This document shows positions 1-7,829 of a DNA stretch of 64,000 bases, in pieces. Both the position numbers and the translations under genes were made by a program. Position 1 is the stretch's first letter. Every line of letters starts with the position of its first letter. The stretch is from positions 1 through 64,000 of the forward strand of contig NZ_JALHRX010000021.1 in NCBI RefSeq assembly GCF_023952475.1. The letters are read 5' to 3'. The stretch comes from Cupriavidus sp. WGlv3. Its GTDB lineage: Bacteria > Pseudomonadota > Gammaproteobacteria > Burkholderiales > Burkholderiaceae. The notes beneath the pieces are model-generated. The model made no database searches. It was given only the letters and a program-made list of their open reading frames with translations, and was not told where the DNA came from.

Positions 1-348
1 CACCTCGATGCCGCGCGTGACCTCGCCCTTCGCGTCCGAAAATACCTTGCCGTGCTCGCGCGTGATCAGCGCGGCGAGGTCGTCGTGGTGCTGGTCCAGC
101 AGTTCCTTGAACTTGAACAGGATGCGCGCGCGGCGCAGCGGCGGGGTGTCGGCCCATGCGGGAAAGGCGGCCTTGGCGGCGGCCACGGCATCGGCTACAT
201 CCTGCGTAGTGCCGAGCGCGACGCGCGCCGAGACTTCGCCCGTGGCGGGGTTGAACACATCCGCCTGGCGCTGGCCGCCGGCGCGGCGCACGGTGCCGCC
301 GATGAAATGATGGACTTCGGCCAGTTGCCGGTTTTCTGCGATGCTCAC
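1..348 (-). CDS. mmsA: Methylmalonate-semialdehyde dehydrogenase (CoA-acylating), N-terminal part
   Basis: Only the first 116 codons lie in the window; the gene runs off the left edge. The start is a GTG at 348 with an AAGGA-like ribosome site just upstream. The protein begins with the FIGG segment and the FNPATGEV pattern of the aldehyde dehydrogenase superfamily, then an ITREHGK motif typical of MmsA. MmsA converts malonate or methylmalonate semialdehyde to acetyl- or propionyl-CoA in valine and beta-alanine breakdown. It follows a beta-alanine-type aminotransferase in the same orientation (gap about 120 bases), the usual pairing, because the aminotransferase makes malonate semialdehyde. 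The catalytic cysteine region is outside the window. Confidence 0.85.
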   Translation of the reverse strand, partial: MSIAENRQLAEVHHFIGGTVRRAGGQRQADVFNPATGEVSARVALGTTQDVADAVAAAKAAFPAWADTPPLRRARILFKFKELLDQHHDDLAALITREHGKVFSDAKGEVTRGIEV

Positions 349-468
349 TTGGGATTTCCTTCGATGGCCGTGGCGCGCGCATGGCGCGCCACGGCGTGCA
401 ATCAGGGAGGCCGGGCCCGCGGGCCCGGCGGCAATGGGAGGCGGCGCGGGCCGCTAGCTCGATGTCCC

Positions 469-1800
469 TTACTTGATGTCCTGCAGCGCCTTCTTCACCG
501 TATCGAACAGCTCGCCGATCTGCGCTTCGGAGATGATCAGCGGCGGCGAGAACGCCAGGATGTCGCCGGTGTAGCGCACCAGCACGCCCAGCTCCAGGCA
601 CTTGAGGAAGGCCTCGTAGGCGCGCGCGCCCGGCTGGCCCGGACGCGATTCCAGCTCGATGCCGGCCACCAGCCCGTAGTTGCGGATGTCCTTCACGTGC
701 GGCGCGCCGCGCACGCCATGCGCCGCGGCTTCGAATACCGGCGCCAGTTCGGCGGCGCGACCGAACAGGTTCTCGCGCTGGTACAGGTCGAGCGTGGCGA
801 TGGTCGCCGCGGCGGCAACCGGATGGCCCGAGTAGGTATAGCCGTGCAGCAGCTCGATCGTGCCCGGCGCGGCCGAATTGACCACGGCGTCATGCACTTC
901 GCGGCGCACGGCGACGGCGCCCATCGGCACCGCGGCGTTGTTGATCGCCTTGGCCATGGTGATCAGGTCCGGCGTCACCTTGAAGCGCTCCGCCGCGGTG
1001 GCAGCGCCGAGGCGGCCGAAGGCGGTGATGACCTCGTCGAAGATCAGCAGGATGCCGTGGCGGCTGGTGATCTCGCGCAGCTTTTCCAGGTAGCCGACCG
1101 GCGGCACCAGTACGCCGGCGGAGCCCGCCAGCGGCTCGACGATCACCGCGGCGACGTTGGCCGGGTCATGCAGCGCCAGGATGCGCTCGAGCTCGTCGGC
1201 CAGATGCGCGCCCCATTGCGGCTGGCCCTTGGAGAAGGCGGCCTCGGCGAGGTTGAAGGTGGCCGGCAGGTGGTCGGTGCCCGGCATCAGGTTGGCCGAG
1301 AAGGCCTTGCGGTTCGGCCCGATGCCGCCCACCGCCATGCCGCCGAAGCCGACGCCGTGGTAGCCGCGCTCGCGGCCGATAAAGCGCGTGCGCTGGCCTT
1401 CGCCACGCGCGCGGTGGTACGCCAGCGCGATCTTCAGCGCGGTGTCGACCGCCTCCGAGCCGGAGTTGGTGAAGAAGATGCGGTCCAGCCCCTGCGGCAT
1501 GATCGCCGCCACCTTGGTGGCGGCCTCGAACGACAGCGGATGGCCCATCTGGAACGGCGGCGCATAGTCCAGCGTGGCCGCCTGGCGTGCCACCGCCTCG
1601 GCGATTTCCTTGCGGCAGTGGCCGGCGGCCACGCACCACAGGCCGGCGCAACCGTCCAGGATCTGGCGGCCGTCGTGGGTGGTGTAGTACATGCCGCTGG
1701 CCGACGCCAGCAGGCGCGGCGCCGCCTTGTACTGGCGGTTGGCGGTAAAGGGCATCCACAGCGCATCGAGATCGGGAATCACGGTCTTGGCGGCGTCCAT
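469..1800 (-). CDS. bauA: Omega-amino acid (beta-alanine)--pyruvate aminotransferase
   Basis: A class III PLP-dependent aminotransferase of 443 residues. It should move the amino group of beta-alanine or another omega-amine to pyruvate, giving malonate semialdehyde and alanine. Visible marks are FTNSGSEAVDTALK (PLP phosphate binding), IFDEVITAFGR with the PLP-nitrogen Asp, and TMAKAINNAAVPMG with the Schiff-base Lys. The LDALWMPFTANRQYK start is characteristic of the beta-alanine:pyruvate group. The ATG at 1800 is preceded by AGGAGAACGT, a strong ribosome site, so the much longer open frame upstream is not used. Downstream lies mmsA; a MocR regulator is divergent. The exact amine substrate cannot be read from sequence. 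Confidence 0.85.
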   Translation of the reverse strand: MDAAKTVIPDLDALWMPFTANRQYKAAPRLLASASGMYYTTHDGRQILDGCAGLWCVAAGHCRKEIAEAVARQAATLDYAPPFQMGHPLSFEAATKVAAIMPQGLDRIFFTNSGSEAVDTALKIALAYHRARGEGQRTRFIGRERGYHGVGFGGMAVGGIGPNRKAFSANLMPGTDHLPATFNLAEAAFSKGQPQWGAHLADELERILALHDPANVAAVIVEPLAGSAGVLVPPVGYLEKLREITSRHGILLIFDEVITAFGRLGAATAAERFKVTPDLITMAKAINNAAVPMGAVAVRREVHDAVVNSAAPGTIELLHGYTYSGHPVAAAATIATLDLYQRENLFGRAAELAPVFEAAAHGVRGAPHVKDIRNYGLVAGIELESRPGQPGARAYEAFLKCLELGVLVRYTGDILAFSPPLIISEAQIGELFDTVKKALQDIK

Positions 1801-1896
1801 ACGTTCTCCTGGGGGAATCGGGTCGGTGGGCGGCGCCGCGCTGGGGGCAGCGGCGGCGATGAAGGCCACTCTACCGGCGGCGGCTGGCCGACAAAA

Positions 1897-2100
1897 TATA
1901 CAGTTCGGACAACCGCGCCTTACCGTACAGTTTGACCACGCCAAACCGTACAGGCAAGCGGCCCTGCGCTGCCGCTCCGGGTCGCTTCGGCCGTGCCCCG
2001 CCCCTGCCGCCGCATGGCATGCCACGTTGCACCGCGGCAATTTTCGCGGGATGGAGCGCCACCGGCCGCGACCGTGCCGCCAGCCGCTAAACTGTACAGG
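1897..2100. promoter_or_regulatory. Repeated TACAG-type sites, candidate MocR operators
   Basis: The 322-base gap between the aminotransferase and the MocR gene holds four copies of a TACAG element. Two read TACAGTT (1899-1905 and 1926-1932). Two are longer and nearly identical: AAACCGTACAGG at 1943-1954 and AAACTGTACAGG at 2089-2100, an 11 of 12 match in the same orientation. MocR regulators commonly bind direct repeats in the shared divergent promoter, and the last copy lies about 22 bases before the MocR start. The binding role is inferred. Confidence 0.45.
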
Positions 2101-2122
2101 TCCCCGCCCGCCCGAGTGCCCG

Positions 2123-3583
2123 ATGCTGACCCTGAACCTGACCCGCAGCCGCCGCGACGGCGACACCCTGACCGAGCAGATCGTCGCCGGCATCGCCGCG
2201 CTGGTCGAGCAGCGCGCGCTGCGCGCCGGCGCGGCGCTGCCGTCGGTGCGGCGCTTTGCCCAGCATCACCATGTCAGCACCTTCACCGTGGCCGAGGCGT
2301 ACGGACGGCTGACCGCGCTCGGCTACCTGGCCGCGCGGCCCGGTGCGGGCTATACCGTGGCGCACCGCCATGCACCGGCCGGGCATGCGCGTGCGCCGCA
2401 ATGGGAGGCGCCGGGACTGAACGCTGCCTGGCTGCTGTCGGACGTGTTTGCCGATCATTCGGTGCCGATCAAGGCCGGCGCCGGCTGGCTGCCGGGGGAC
2501 TGGCTCAACGAGGAAGGCCTGCACCAGGCCATGCGTGCGTCGGCGCGCGTGCCGGCGGCGCAGCTGTCGGGCTACGGCCATCCGTATGGCTTTGCGCCGC
2601 TGCGCGAGCACATTGCCGCGGGCCTGGGCCAGTACGGCATCCCGCTGCAGGCGCAGCAGGTGGTGCTGACCCAGGGCGCGACGCAGGCGCTGGACCTGGT
2701 GGTGCGCACGCTGCTGCGCGCCGGCGATACCGTGCTGGTGGAGTCGCCCTGCTACTGCAACCTGCTGCAGATCCTGCGGCTGGCCGGGCTGCGCGTGGTC
2801 GGGGTGCCGCGCACGGCGGCGGGGCTGGACACCGACGCGCTCGAGGACGCGCTGCGCGCCCACGCCCCGCGCGCACTGTTCATCAACACGGTGCTGCAGA
2901 ACCCGACCGGCGCCAGCCTGACCAGCATGAACGCCTTCCGCGTGCTGCAACTGGCCGAGCAGCACCGGCTGCTGGTGGTCGAGGACGATATCTACCGCGA
3001 GCTGGCGCCGGCGGGCTCGCCGATGCTGGCGGCCATGGACGGACTGTCGCAGGTGGTCTATGTCAACGGCTTTTCCAAGACCATCACGCCGTCGCTGCGG
3101 GTCGGCTACCTGGCGGCCAGCCCGGACCTGGCCAAGGCCTTCGCGCGCACCAAGATGGCGGTGGGCCTGACCTCATCGGAGGTGACGGAGCGGCTGGTGT
3201 ATTCGGTGCTGACCAGCGGCCATTACGGCCGCCATGTGGCGGCATTGTCCGAGCGGCTGCGCGCGCAGCAGGACCGCGTCACCGAAAAGATGGAAGCGCA
3301 CGGGCTCGAGGTGCTGCTGCGCCCGGAAGGCGGGATGTTCGCATGGGCGCGCCTGAACGAGGCGGTGCAGGCGCGCTGGCTGGCCAGCCGGCGCGGCGGA
3401 CCGCTGCTCGGCAACCGGCTTGCCACGATGGCGCTGGAGCATGGCATCTGGCTGGCGCCGGGATCGTATTTCGAGCCGGACGAAACCGATTCGCCATGGA
3501 TCCGCTTCAACGTGGCCACCGGCGATGCGCCACAGTTGTGGCAGTTCTTTGACAGCCTGGCGCAGGCGCGGCAGGCGGCTTGA
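2123..3583 (+). CDS. MocR-type transcriptional regulator (GntR winged helix fused to aminotransferase fold)
   Basis: A 486-residue protein. Residues 1 to about 75 form a GntR-type winged helix (LTEQIVAGIAALVEQRAL, then LPSVRRFAQHH and VAEAYGRLTALGYL). From about residue 100 it is a fold-type I aminotransferase domain with the PLP-lysine motif NGFSKTITPSLRVGY and the QNPTG motif. Such proteins use PLP or an amino-acid adduct as ligand and usually control a neighbouring gene. Divergence from the beta-alanine aminotransferase and the repeats between them suggest it activates that gene and controls itself. The ATG at 2123 begins directly at the family's conserved N-terminus. Confidence 0.85.
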   Translation: MLTLNLTRSRRDGDTLTEQIVAGIAALVEQRALRAGAALPSVRRFAQHHHVSTFTVAEAYGRLTALGYLAARPGAGYTVAHRHAPAGHARAPQWEAPGLNAAWLLSDVFADHSVPIKAGAGWLPGDWLNEEGLHQAMRASARVPAAQLSGYGHPYGFAPLREHIAAGLGQYGIPLQAQQVVLTQGATQALDLVVRTLLRAGDTVLVESPCYCNLLQILRLAGLRVVGVPRTAAGLDTDALEDALRAHAPRALFINTVLQNPTGASLTSMNAFRVLQLAEQHRLLVVEDDIYRELAPAGSPMLAAMDGLSQVVYVNGFSKTITPSLRVGYLAASPDLAKAFARTKMAVGLTSSEVTERLVYSVLTSGHYGRHVAALSERLRAQQDRVTEKMEAHGLEVLLRPEGGMFAWARLNEAVQARWLASRRGGPLLGNRLATMALEHGIWLAPGSYFEPDETDSPWIRFNVATGDAPQLWQFFDSLAQARQAA

Positions 3584-3610
3584 GGTGGAGGAAGGCGGCG
3601 TGGCCGGCGC

Positions 3611-3700
3611 TCAGCTCCAGAGACGCTCGACCAGCCAGCCGGCGGTGGCGCAAACGCCTACCCAGGCGGCAAGACAGGTGACAATAAAGCGATAGCTCAT
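3611..3700 (-). CDS. Possible 29-residue single-span membrane peptide
   Basis: A short frame starting ATG at 3700 and ending TGA at 3611. The peptide begins MSYRFIVTCLAAWVGVCATA and ends GWLVERLWS, so it has one hydrophobic span with Arg at residue 4 and a Glu-Arg pair near the end, like many small bacterial membrane proteins. The ribosome site is weak (GTACCGAG just before ATG). It lies in the 407-base gap between the MocR and dmeF genes. Chance is possible at this length; the amino-acid make-up is the main support. Confidence 0.35.
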   Translation of the reverse strand: MSYRFIVTCLAAWVGVCATAGWLVERLWS

Positions 3701-3749
3701 CTCGGTACGGTCAACAAAGATATGACGGGGACGTGAATTTTCGCCGAAT

Positions 3750-3773
3750 CATACATCCATTCATGAATGTATG
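3750..3773. promoter_or_regulatory. 24-base imperfect palindrome in AT-rich gap upstream of dmeF
   Basis: CATACATCCATT followed by CATGAATGTATG pairs at 10 of 12 positions about its centre. It sits in the AT-rich part of an otherwise GC-rich gap, about 220 bases before dmeF and about 50 bases before the small frame on the other strand. It does not resemble the G-tract operators of the RcnR/DmeR family. It looks like a dimer-binding site, but its regulator is unknown. Confidence 0.35.
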
Positions 3774-3990
3774 TAAGCGAAAGAAAAGATTCCTTACGAC
3801 TATCGCGGTCATGTTGTTGTGTATAACGCACACGCGTGCAATACCGTCCGTCGTTCCCTGACACAAACCAAGCCCGCCCATGATGCCGTAGGGGATGCCA
3901 CGGCACGCGCACGGGTCTCTGCTACCCTTGGGCCTGCCCGGCCCCGTGCCAGACGATTCACCAGTTTCAAGCGCAACGCACGTATTCCCC

Positions 3991-4956
3991 ATGCATACCC
4001 AAGACCTGTCCGCCTGGACCCACAGCCACGCCTTCGACGCGGGCAACCGCGCCGCCGAACGCGGCACGCGCCTGGTCATGGTGATCACCGCCATCACCAT
4101 GGTGGCGGAGATCGCCGCCGGGCTGTGGTTCAACTCGATGGCACTGCTGGCCGATGGCTGGCACATGAGCTCGCACGCGCTGGCGATCGGCCTGTCGGCC
4201 TTCGCCTACGCCGCCGCGCGGCGCTACGCCGGCGACTGGCGCTTTGCCTTCGGCACCTGGAAGATCGAAGTGCTGGCGGGCTTTGCCAGCGCGGTGTTCC
4301 TGCTGGGCATTGCCGCGCTGATGGCGGCGGGCTCGGTCGAGCGGCTGTTCACGCCGCAGGCCATCCACTATCGCGAAGCAATGGGCGTGACCGCGCTCGG
4401 GCTGCTGGTCAACCTCGGCTGCGCGCTGATCCTCGGCGGCCATGCGCATGGGCGTGAGCATGGGCATGACCACGGTCACCATCACGGCCACGATCACCAC
4501 CATCACCACCATGACCTCAACCTGCGCGCCGCCTATGTGCACGTGCTGGCCGATGCCGCGACCTCAGTGCTGGCGATCGTCGCGCTCGCCGGCGGCTGGT
4601 GGCTGGGCTGGTCGTGGCTGGACCCGGTGATGGGGCTGGTGGGCGCGGTGCTGGTCGGGCGCTGGGCCATCGGCCTGATGCGCCAGAGCGGCACGGTGCT
4701 GCTGGACCGGGAGATGGACCATCCGGTGGTCGACGAGGTGCGCGAGGTGCTGGCCGGCCTCGATCACGGCGACGAAAGCACGCGCGTGTCCGACCTGCAT
4801 GTGTGGCGCGTGGGCCGGCAGCACTTTGCCTGCATCGTCTGCGTGGTCACGCATGACGGCGCGCTGACACCGCAGCGCGTGCGCGAGGCGCTGTCGGTGC
4901 ACGAGGAACTGGTGCACGTGACGGTGGAAATCAGCCGCTGCGACGGCGATCACTGA
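3991..4956 (+). CDS. dmeF: Cation diffusion facilitator, DmeF-type Co/Ni/Zn exporter
   Basis: A 321-residue CDF antiporter of the inner membrane that should move divalent metal (Co2+ foremost in the family) to the periplasm. The HSHAFDAGNRAAERGT start is typical of DmeF. HxxxD-type metal sites are visible in ALLADGWHMSSHALAI (second span) and HVLADAATSVLAIVAL (fifth span). The cytoplasmic loop between spans 4 and 5 is very His-rich (about residues 150-173), followed by a soluble C-terminal domain with SDLHVWRVG. The ATG at 3991 fits the family; an in-frame ATG at 3895 would add an unsupported leader. No dmeR/rcnR-like regulator gene is adjacent. Confidence 0.85.
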   Translation: MHTQDLSAWTHSHAFDAGNRAAERGTRLVMVITAITMVAEIAAGLWFNSMALLADGWHMSSHALAIGLSAFAYAAARRYAGDWRFAFGTWKIEVLAGFASAVFLLGIAALMAAGSVERLFTPQAIHYREAMGVTALGLLVNLGCALILGGHAHGREHGHDHGHHHGHDHHHHHHDLNLRAAYVHVLADAATSVLAIVALAGGWWLGWSWLDPVMGLVGAVLVGRWAIGLMRQSGTVLLDREMDHPVVDEVREVLAGLDHGDESTRVSDLHVWRVGRQHFACIVCVVTHDGALTPQRVREALSVHEELVHVTVEISRCDGDH

Positions 4957-5021
4957 TACGACCACTGAGGCGAGCGCTGAGGCGAGCGCAGCGACCCGCC
5001 CTCGGCTTGCGGAGGATCAGC

Positions 5022-5465
5022 TCAGCTCAGCTCGCACCACATGCACAGCGGCGGCGTGTCCGCGGCGCGGTGGAATTCGCTCGATGCCATGACTTCGGGC
5101 GGCAGCTTCGCGGCCGGCACCAGCGTAAAGCCGTAGCGCGCGAAATAGCTCGGACAGCTGGAAGCGAGCAGCACCGCACGCAGCGCGCCGTTGGCGCGGG
5201 CCCGCATCAACGCGGCACGCACCACGTGGGTGGCCACGCCCTGGTCGCGGTGTTCGGGCAGCACGGCCACGGAACGGATCACCACGGTGTCGCCGCAGCG
5301 CTCGCCGGCGGCGCAGCCGATGATCTGCGCGCCAAGGATGGCAACGTGGAAATGCTCGAGCAGCCGCGGCACGCCGTCCAGCGGCAGGCCACACCGTTCC
5401 AGCACCTCGCCCACGGCGGGAGCGTCGGTCGGCACGGCCGCGCGGATGCGCAGGTCTTTCATCAT
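5022..5465 (-). CDS. GNAT N-acetyltransferase, ArsN2-like
   Basis: About 147 residues. The sequence runs through the GNAT core: IRAAVPTDAPAVGEVLERC at the start, GDTVVIRSVAVLPEHRDQGV (motif A with the acetyl-CoA loop R-x-x-G), then SCPSYFARYGF near the end. The short C-terminal pattern and early GLPLDGV...HFHVA segment resemble ArsN2 arsenic-resistance acetyltransferases. No ars genes are nearby, so the substrate is open. Two adjacent ATGs (5465 and 5462) follow a GAGG ribosome site; the first has the better spacing. The gene is alone on its strand, downstream of tRNA-Cys. Confidence 0.7.
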   Translation of the reverse strand: MMKDLRIRAAVPTDAPAVGEVLERCGLPLDGVPRLLEHFHVAILGAQIIGCAAGERCGDTVVIRSVAVLPEHRDQGVATHVVRAALMRARANGALRAVLLASSCPSYFARYGFTLVPAAKLPPEVMASSEFHRAADTPPLCMWCELS

Positions 5466-5780
5466 CTGGAGCCTCTGTTTTTCACACTGCCTCGCGAAGG
5501 GAAACGCCATGGAAGCCCGTACATGGCGGTGCCGCCAACTGGCGGCACGGGTTGCACGCAGGCCGACGGGCCTGTCGGGCAACATTACCCGATTCGCTGC
5601 CGTTGATCCATTGGGGATAAACGGGTGTCCGGAACCTTTGCGGCATACCGGTCAGGGCGCGCGCGGCACAGCCCGCCGCAGTCATGACGCTGGCCGATGA
5701 CAGGCGTGTGAAAAAAGAAAGCGGAGAGCTCGCGCGCGACTGCGCAGGTGCGCCGGGCGCAATGCGCCCGAGCCGGAATA
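5466..5780. other. Gene-free stretch with two small hairpins
   Basis: No credible gene lies between the acetyltransferase and tRNA-Cys. A perfect inverted repeat GTGCCGCC-AACT-GGCGGCAC lies at 5529-5548, in the presumed leader of the acetyltransferase gene. A second one, CGGGCGCA-A-TGCGCCCG, lies at 5754-5770 just past the 3' end of the tRNA; a T-rich tract follows about 37 bases further on the minus strand. It may help terminate the tRNA transcript. Confidence 0.4.
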
Positions 5781-5855
5781 TGGAGGCGGGGATCCGGAAT
5801 CGAACCGTCGTACACGGCTTTGCAGGCCGTTGCATAACCACTCTGCCACCCCGCC
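5781..5855 (-). tRNA. tRNA-Cys (GCA anticodon)
   Basis: On the minus strand the sequence folds as a complete tRNA. The acceptor stem is GGCGGGG pairing CCCCGCC, the anticodon loop CTGCAAA carries GCA between GGC and GCC arms, and a GGTTCGATTCC T-arm follows. The 3' CCA is encoded (5781-5783). It stands alone and no integrase or att-like duplication is visible beside it. Confidence 0.95.
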
Positions 5856-5946
5856 GCTGACATCGCGCCGGAGCGGCGCGACGTGCTGCGGGCCGCAGTG
5901 TAGCGGGAAATGGAAATCTTTGCAGGAGACCGCGCGCCGCGCCGGC

Positions 5947-6426
5947 TCAGCCCTCGATCTCGCCCATGGCGGACTGGATGTAATTCTGCAAGCCGACCTT
6001 GCGCACCAGCTCCAGCTGCGCCTCGAGCCAGTCGATATGTTCCTCGGTGTCTTCGAGGATATCGACCACCAGCTGGCGCGAGACATAATCGCTGACCGAT
6101 TCGAAATACTTGATCGCGTCCTTGCAGCTGGCCTGCGACACCAGTTCCAGCTTCAGGTCGCAGCCGAGCATCTCTTCGGTGTTCTCGCCGACCAGCAGCT
6201 TGTCGAGGTCCTGCAGGTTGGGCAAGCCGTCGAGCAGCAGGATGCGCTCGATCAGCTTGTCGGCGTGCTTCATTTCCTCGATCGATTCCTCGTACTCATG
6301 CTTGCCCAGCGCGCGCAAGCCCCAGTGCCGGTACATGCGGGCATGCAGGAAATACTGGTTGATGGCGGTCAGCTCATGCCGCAGCTGTGCGTTCAGCAAC
6401 TGGATTACCTTCTTGTCAGTCTTCAT
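5947..6426 (-). CDS. bfr: Bacterioferritin
   Basis: A 159-residue four-helix ferritin that assembles into a 24-mer, oxidises Fe2+ and stores iron. Haem-ligand Met52 is present (IEEMKHADK). Diiron-site residues Glu18, Glu51, His54, Glu94 and His130 are in place by direct count. Position 127, Glu in the E. coli and Pseudomonas proteins I can recall, is Thr here (EDTEEHIDWLE), with Glu at 128 and 129. The ATG at 6426 gives the family's canonical N-terminus. The gene is monocistronic, with a weak Fur-like element far upstream. Confidence 0.93.
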   Translation of the reverse strand: MKTDKKVIQLLNAQLRHELTAINQYFLHARMYRHWGLRALGKHEYEESIEEMKHADKLIERILLLDGLPNLQDLDKLLVGENTEEMLGCDLKLELVSQASCKDAIKYFESVSDYVSRQLVVDILEDTEEHIDWLEAQLELVRKVGLQNYIQSAMGEIEG

Positions 6427-6609
6427 GGCAGCCCCCAATGCCCCTGTGACAGGGACATGCGATGTCGCGATGGCACGACCACAGCAACGCCACGGCGAAT
6501 CAGCCGCCGTGACTTCATGGTAGTTCCGCATAGGCGGACATCAAGCAATCCGGGCCCGCGCCGCGGCGTTCTTGCCGCATGGCTCTTCAATTTTCCAGCC
6601 TCGCTTGCG

Positions 6610-6633
6610 GATGCGAATGCCAATGGTTTTTAT
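6610..6633. promoter_or_regulatory. Weak Fur-box-like element upstream of bfr
   Basis: The 306-base gap between bfr and the Bug receptor gene contains GATGCGAATGCCAATGG followed by TTTTTATT. The AATGCCAATGG core partly matches the AATGANAATNATT-type hexamer pattern of betaproteobacterial Fur sites. The match is poor and lies about 185 bases from the bfr start. Nothing else in the gap is convincing except the terminator at its right end. Confidence 0.2.
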
Positions 6634-6670
6634 TCGGTTTTCATAAGCGCCCTGCTCGACATCGTGACAA

Positions 6671-6704
6671 TAAAAAGCGAGCGCCGCGGCGTTTGCCGCG
6701 GCGC
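6671..6704 (-). terminator. Intrinsic terminator of the Bug receptor gene
   Basis: A perfect 10-base stem, GCGCCGCGGC with GCCGCGGCGC, loop GTTT, spans 6681-6704. On the minus strand it is followed after four bases by TTTTTATT. It lies 29 bases past the stop codon of the receptor gene. Confidence 0.85.
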
Positions 6705-6732
6705 CCGCCATGGGCGTTGCCATCGTTGAAGT

Positions 6733-7725
6733 TCAGTCCAGCTTCGCGCCCGAATCCGCCACCAGCGTCTTCAGCACTGGCCAGTCGCGCGCATAGAGCG
6801 CCTGCGCCTCGGCCGGTGTACTGCCCACGGTGCGCAGCCCCAGCGTGACCATGCGCTCCTGCATCTCGGGGGTCTGCAGGATGGCGCGCACTTCGCTCTC
6901 GAGCCGGGCCAGGATCGGTGCCGGCACGCCTACCGGCGCCACCAGTCCGATCCAGCCGACGGTCTTGAAGGCGCTGTCCTGCATGCCGGCCTCGGCGAAG
7001 GTGGGCATCTCGGGCAGCGCGCTGCTGCGCTGCGCGCCGGTCACCGCCAGCGCCTTGAGCTTGCCGCTCTGGATATAGGGCTTGGCGGTGAGGATGCTGG
7101 CGAAGCCAAACTGCACCTGCCCACCGAGCAGGTCCTGCAGCATCGGCGCCTCGCCCTTGTAGGGCACGTGCGTGGCCTGGCCGTGCACCAGCTTGCTGTA
7201 GTAGGCGCCGCTCAGATGCGACAGCGAACCCACGCCCCACGAGGCATAGCTCAGCTTGCCCGGCCGGCTGCGCGCGTAGTCGCCCAGCTCGCGCACGGTG
7301 CGCGCCGGCACCGACGGATGGGTCACCAGCACCAGCTGCGCGTCGGCCAGCACACTGATCATGGTCAGGTCCTTGCGCGGATCGTAGGGCAGCTTCTGGA
7401 ACAGGAACTGGTTGGTCAGCACCGACTGCGTCAGCGTCATCAGCAGCGTGTAGCCATCGGGCGCGGCCTTGGCTACGGCATCGGTGCCGATGATGCCGGA
7501 TGCGCCGGCCTTGTTGTCGACCACCACCGGCTGGCCGAGCCGCTTGCTGAGCTTTTCGCCCATGGCGCGGGCAATGGTGTCGGTGCCGCCGCCGGCCACA
7601 TAGGGCACGACAATGCGGATGGGCTTGGCGGGATAGGCCTGGGCCGCGGCCGGCAAGGCCATACCGAGCGAAAGCCCGGCGACGAGGCCGCCGGTGGCCA
7701 GCGTCAGCCATGCGCGTCGGTTCAT
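6733..7725 (-). CDS. Bug/TctC-family tripartite tricarboxylate transporter substrate-binding protein
   Basis: A 330-residue periplasmic receptor. It opens with a signal peptide (MNRRAWLTLATGGLVAGL, cleavage after AAAQA near residue 30). Then come YPAKPIRIVVPYVAGGGTDTIAR, a family signature that shapes the carboxylate pocket, and VVDNKAGASGIIGTDAVAKAAPDGYTLL. Family members bind carboxylates or similar small molecules. No TctA/TctB membrane genes lie beside it, which is common for the many orphan Bug proteins of Burkholderiales. A LysR regulator is divergent 104 bases away and probably controls it. Ligand unknown. Confidence 0.88.
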   Translation of the reverse strand: MNRRAWLTLATGGLVAGLSLGMALPAAAQAYPAKPIRIVVPYVAGGGTDTIARAMGEKLSKRLGQPVVVDNKAGASGIIGTDAVAKAAPDGYTLLMTLTQSVLTNQFLFQKLPYDPRKDLTMISVLADAQLVLVTHPSVPARTVRELGDYARSRPGKLSYASWGVGSLSHLSGAYYSKLVHGQATHVPYKGEAPMLQDLLGGQVQFGFASILTAKPYIQSGKLKALAVTGAQRSSALPEMPTFAEAGMQDSAFKTVGWIGLVAPVGVPAPILARLESEVRAILQTPEMQERMVTLGLRTVGSTPAEAQALYARDWPVLKTLVADSGAKLD

Positions 7726-7788
7726 GTTGTCTCCAGATAGGTTTTGGTTTTGGAGGGCAACCTTAGTGGGCTTGAGAACTTACGTCCA

Positions 7789-7816
7789 ATGCAATATTTT
7801 TCAGTTTTTGATGCAT
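7789..7816. promoter_or_regulatory. AT-rich inverted repeat between Bug receptor and LysR genes
   Basis: ATGCA at 7789-7793 and TGCAT at 7812-7816 form arms separated by 18 AT-rich bases. The element covers the middle of the 104-base divergent gap where a LysR-type regulator would bind. The arms are short, so support is modest. Confidence 0.3.
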
Positions 7817-7829
7817 AAATGATTAATTC

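Noticed and set aside
5781..5855. tRNA-Cys as an integration site
   Set aside because: No duplicated tRNA end, integrase or foreign gene is visible on either side.
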